Assembly: GCA_028866355.1 (NCBI GenBank)
Contig: JAGWIH010000081.1
Location: forward strand, 1-8,861
Direction: 5' to 3'
Length of the DNA stretch: 8,861 nt
From: Alphaproteobacteria bacterium
Lineage (GTDB): Bacteria; Pseudomonadota; Alphaproteobacteria; ATCC43930; CGMCC-115725
Shown here: piece after piece, positions 7,724-8,861 of the stretch
How the letters are laid out: every line of letters begins with the position of its first letter
How positions within the stretch are numbered: position 1 is the first letter of the stretch
Program-made: the position numbers and the translations under genes
Notes under the pieces: model-generated
Databases searched by the model: none
Seen by the model: the letters and a program-made list of their open reading frames with translations, nothing else
What the model was told of the DNA's origin: nothing

Positions 7724-8861
7724 ATGTCGCCCCCGCGAATGGCGGTTGCCGCGCCGCGCCGCCGCAGTAGCGCTTTTGTGCCGCACGATCTGCCGCAGCC
7801 AATTCATGGCGCGGCGCGCGGCCCGCTGGCCGGCCTTAGCTGTGCGATCAAGGACATGTTCGACGTCAAAGGCGAGCGCGCCGGCGGCGGCAATCCGACC
7901 TGGCTGGCGACGGCCCGGCCGGCGCGGCGTCACGCCGAGGCGGTGCGCCGGATCCTTGCGGCTGGCGCGACGATCATCGGCAAAACGGTCTGCGACGAAT
8001 TCTTCTTCAGTGTCACCGGCGCCAACGCGCATTACGGCACGCCGGTCAATCCGCACGCGCCGGACCGCCTGCCCGGCGGCTCGTCGTCGGGTTCCGCCGT
8101 CGCCGTCGCGGCGGGCGCGTGCGATTTTGCGCTCGGCAGCGATACCGGCGGCTCGGTCCGCGTGCCGGCGGCATTCAACGGCGTCTATGGCTTGCGGCCG
8201 AGTCACGGTCGCGTCAGCGCCGTCGGCGCGATGCCGATGGCGCCGAGCTTCGATTGCGTCGGCTGGTTCGCGGCGACGCCCGGAATCTTCGCGCGTGTCG
8301 GCCCGGTGCTGCTCGGCGGCAAAGGCCGGCGCGCACCGATCCGGCGGGTCTTGATGGCAACCGACGCCTGGGCGCAAGCCGACATCGAAGTGGCCGAGGC
8401 GCTGCGCGATTTTCTTGCGCGCGCCGACGCACTGCTGCCGGCGACCGACGACGTCGTGGTTGCGCCGGCCGGCACCGCCGCCTGGCGCGACGCCTTCCGC
8501 GTGATTCAGGGCCGCGAGATCTGGGCGGCATACGGCAAATGGCTGGAGCGCCACCGGCCGACGCTCGGTCCCGGCATCAAGGAGCGGCTGGCATTCGCCG
8601 CCACCGTGACCGCCGACCAGGCGCGTGCCACGCGGCAAGTCCACGCCGCCGCACGCAAGGCGATCCGTGCGCACGTGCCGGTCGGCACCGTCCTGTGCCT
8701 GCCGACAGTGCCGTGCGTCGCACCCGAAATCGACGCCGACGCGCCGACGCTCGACGATTTCCGCGCCCGCGTCATGGCGCTCACCTGCATCGCGGGCATG
8801 TCCGGCCTACCGCAGGTGACGATCCCGGCGACGCAGATCAATGGTCTGCCGGTTGGCCTGT
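7724..8861 (+). CDS. Amidase-signature enzyme resembling plant AMI1 (indole-3-acetamide hydrolase), 3' end outside window
   Basis: The open frame runs without a stop to the window edge (379 residues visible). The Ser-cisSer-Lys triad of amidase-signature enzymes is intact: Lys43 (AIKDMFDVKG), Ser120 (PGGSSSGSAVAVAAG) and Ser144 (DTGGSVRVPAAFNG). The spacings of 77 and 24 residues equal those I recall for Arabidopsis AMI1 (Lys36, Ser113, Ser137). Longer matches to AMI1 include NAHYGTPVNP (101-110), GLRPSHGRVS (156-165) and SFDCVGWFA (175-183). AMI1 releases indole-3-acetate from indole-3-acetamide; the bacterial substrate is unproven and could be another aryl or alkyl amide. By comparison with AMI1 about 25 residues are missing. 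There is no signal peptide, so it is probably cytosolic. The ATG at 7724 has AGAGG (7714-7718) five bases upstream. Residues 1-30 are weakly conserved, so a later start cannot be excluded. It is the only plus-strand gene after htpG and has no visible pathway partner. Confidence 0.88.
   Translation, partial: MSPPRMAVAAPRRRSSAFVPHDLPQPIHGAARGPLAGLSCAIKDMFDVKGERAGGGNPTWLATARPARRHAEAVRRILAAGATIIGKTVCDEFFFSVTGANAHYGTPVNPHAPDRLPGGSSSGSAVAVAAGACDFALGSDTGGSVRVPAAFNGVYGLRPSHGRVSAVGAMPMAPSFDCVGWFAATPGIFARVGPVLLGGKGRRAPIRRVLMATDAWAQADIEVAEALRDFLARADALLPATDDVVVAPAGTAAWRDAFRVIQGREIWAAYGKWLERHRPTLGPGIKERLAFAATVTADQARATRQVHAAARKAIRAHVPVGTVLCLPTVPCVAPEIDADAPTLDDFRARVMALTCIAGMSGLPQVTIPATQINGLPVGL

Noticed and set aside
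7464..8354. 296-codon plus-strand frame across the DUF1223 start and the amidase
   Set aside because: It is out of frame with the amidase, crosses a divergent promoter region and has Arg/Ala/Ser-biased composition.
7700..8674. 324-codon open frame on the minus strand across the amidase gene
   Set aside because: It is antisense to a conserved enzyme with an intact catalytic triad. It is Arg/Ala/Gly-rich and has no recognisable motif, as expected in GC-rich DNA.

Overview
The window looks like ordinary chromosome from a GC-rich alphaproteobacterium, with about two thirds G+C by eye and strong third-position G/C. Three things support this: a SUV3/MgpS-type DEAD/DEAH-like helicase followed by an S4-domain gene, a pairing typical of Alphaproteobacteria; an htpG promoter that fits the alphaproteobacterial RpoH (sigma-32) consensus; and best resemblance to that class for HtpG and the DUF1223 protein. 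I cannot fix the order; Rhodospirillales or Hyphomicrobiales-like lineages fit. I see no insertion sequence, phage gene, CRISPR array, tRNA or rRNA.

Layout. Bases 44-2864 (minus strand) hold a two-gene RNA-metabolism operon: a SUV3-like RNA helicase, then an Hsp15-like S4 RNA-binding protein that starts on TTG inside the end of the helicase gene. A 109-base divergent spacer with a nested dyad separates it from a small secreted glycine-zipper protein (2974-3351, plus). That gene converges on a metabolite:H+ symporter-type MFS transporter (3419-4750, minus), which has a clear intrinsic terminator. The transporter and htpG (4966-6828, plus) diverge from a shared 215-base spacer. It contains back-to-back promoters: a sigma-70-like one for the transporter and an RpoH-like one for the chaperone. 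The transporter leader can form three hairpins, one of which covers its ribosome binding site. htpG ends four bases from a convergent secreted thioredoxin-fold DUF1223 gene (6833-7603, minus). Divergent from that is an amidase-signature enzyme (7724 to beyond the window end, plus) that closely resembles plant AMI1 indole-3-acetamide hydrolase.

How the genes fit together. Only the helicase and S4 gene are clearly one transcription unit, and both products act on RNA or ribosomes. The other genes look like single-gene units with no common pathway. I found no convincing undescribed multi-gene system. The items most worth a second look are the AMI1-like amidase, the folded leader of the transporter and the nested dyad at 2894-2934.
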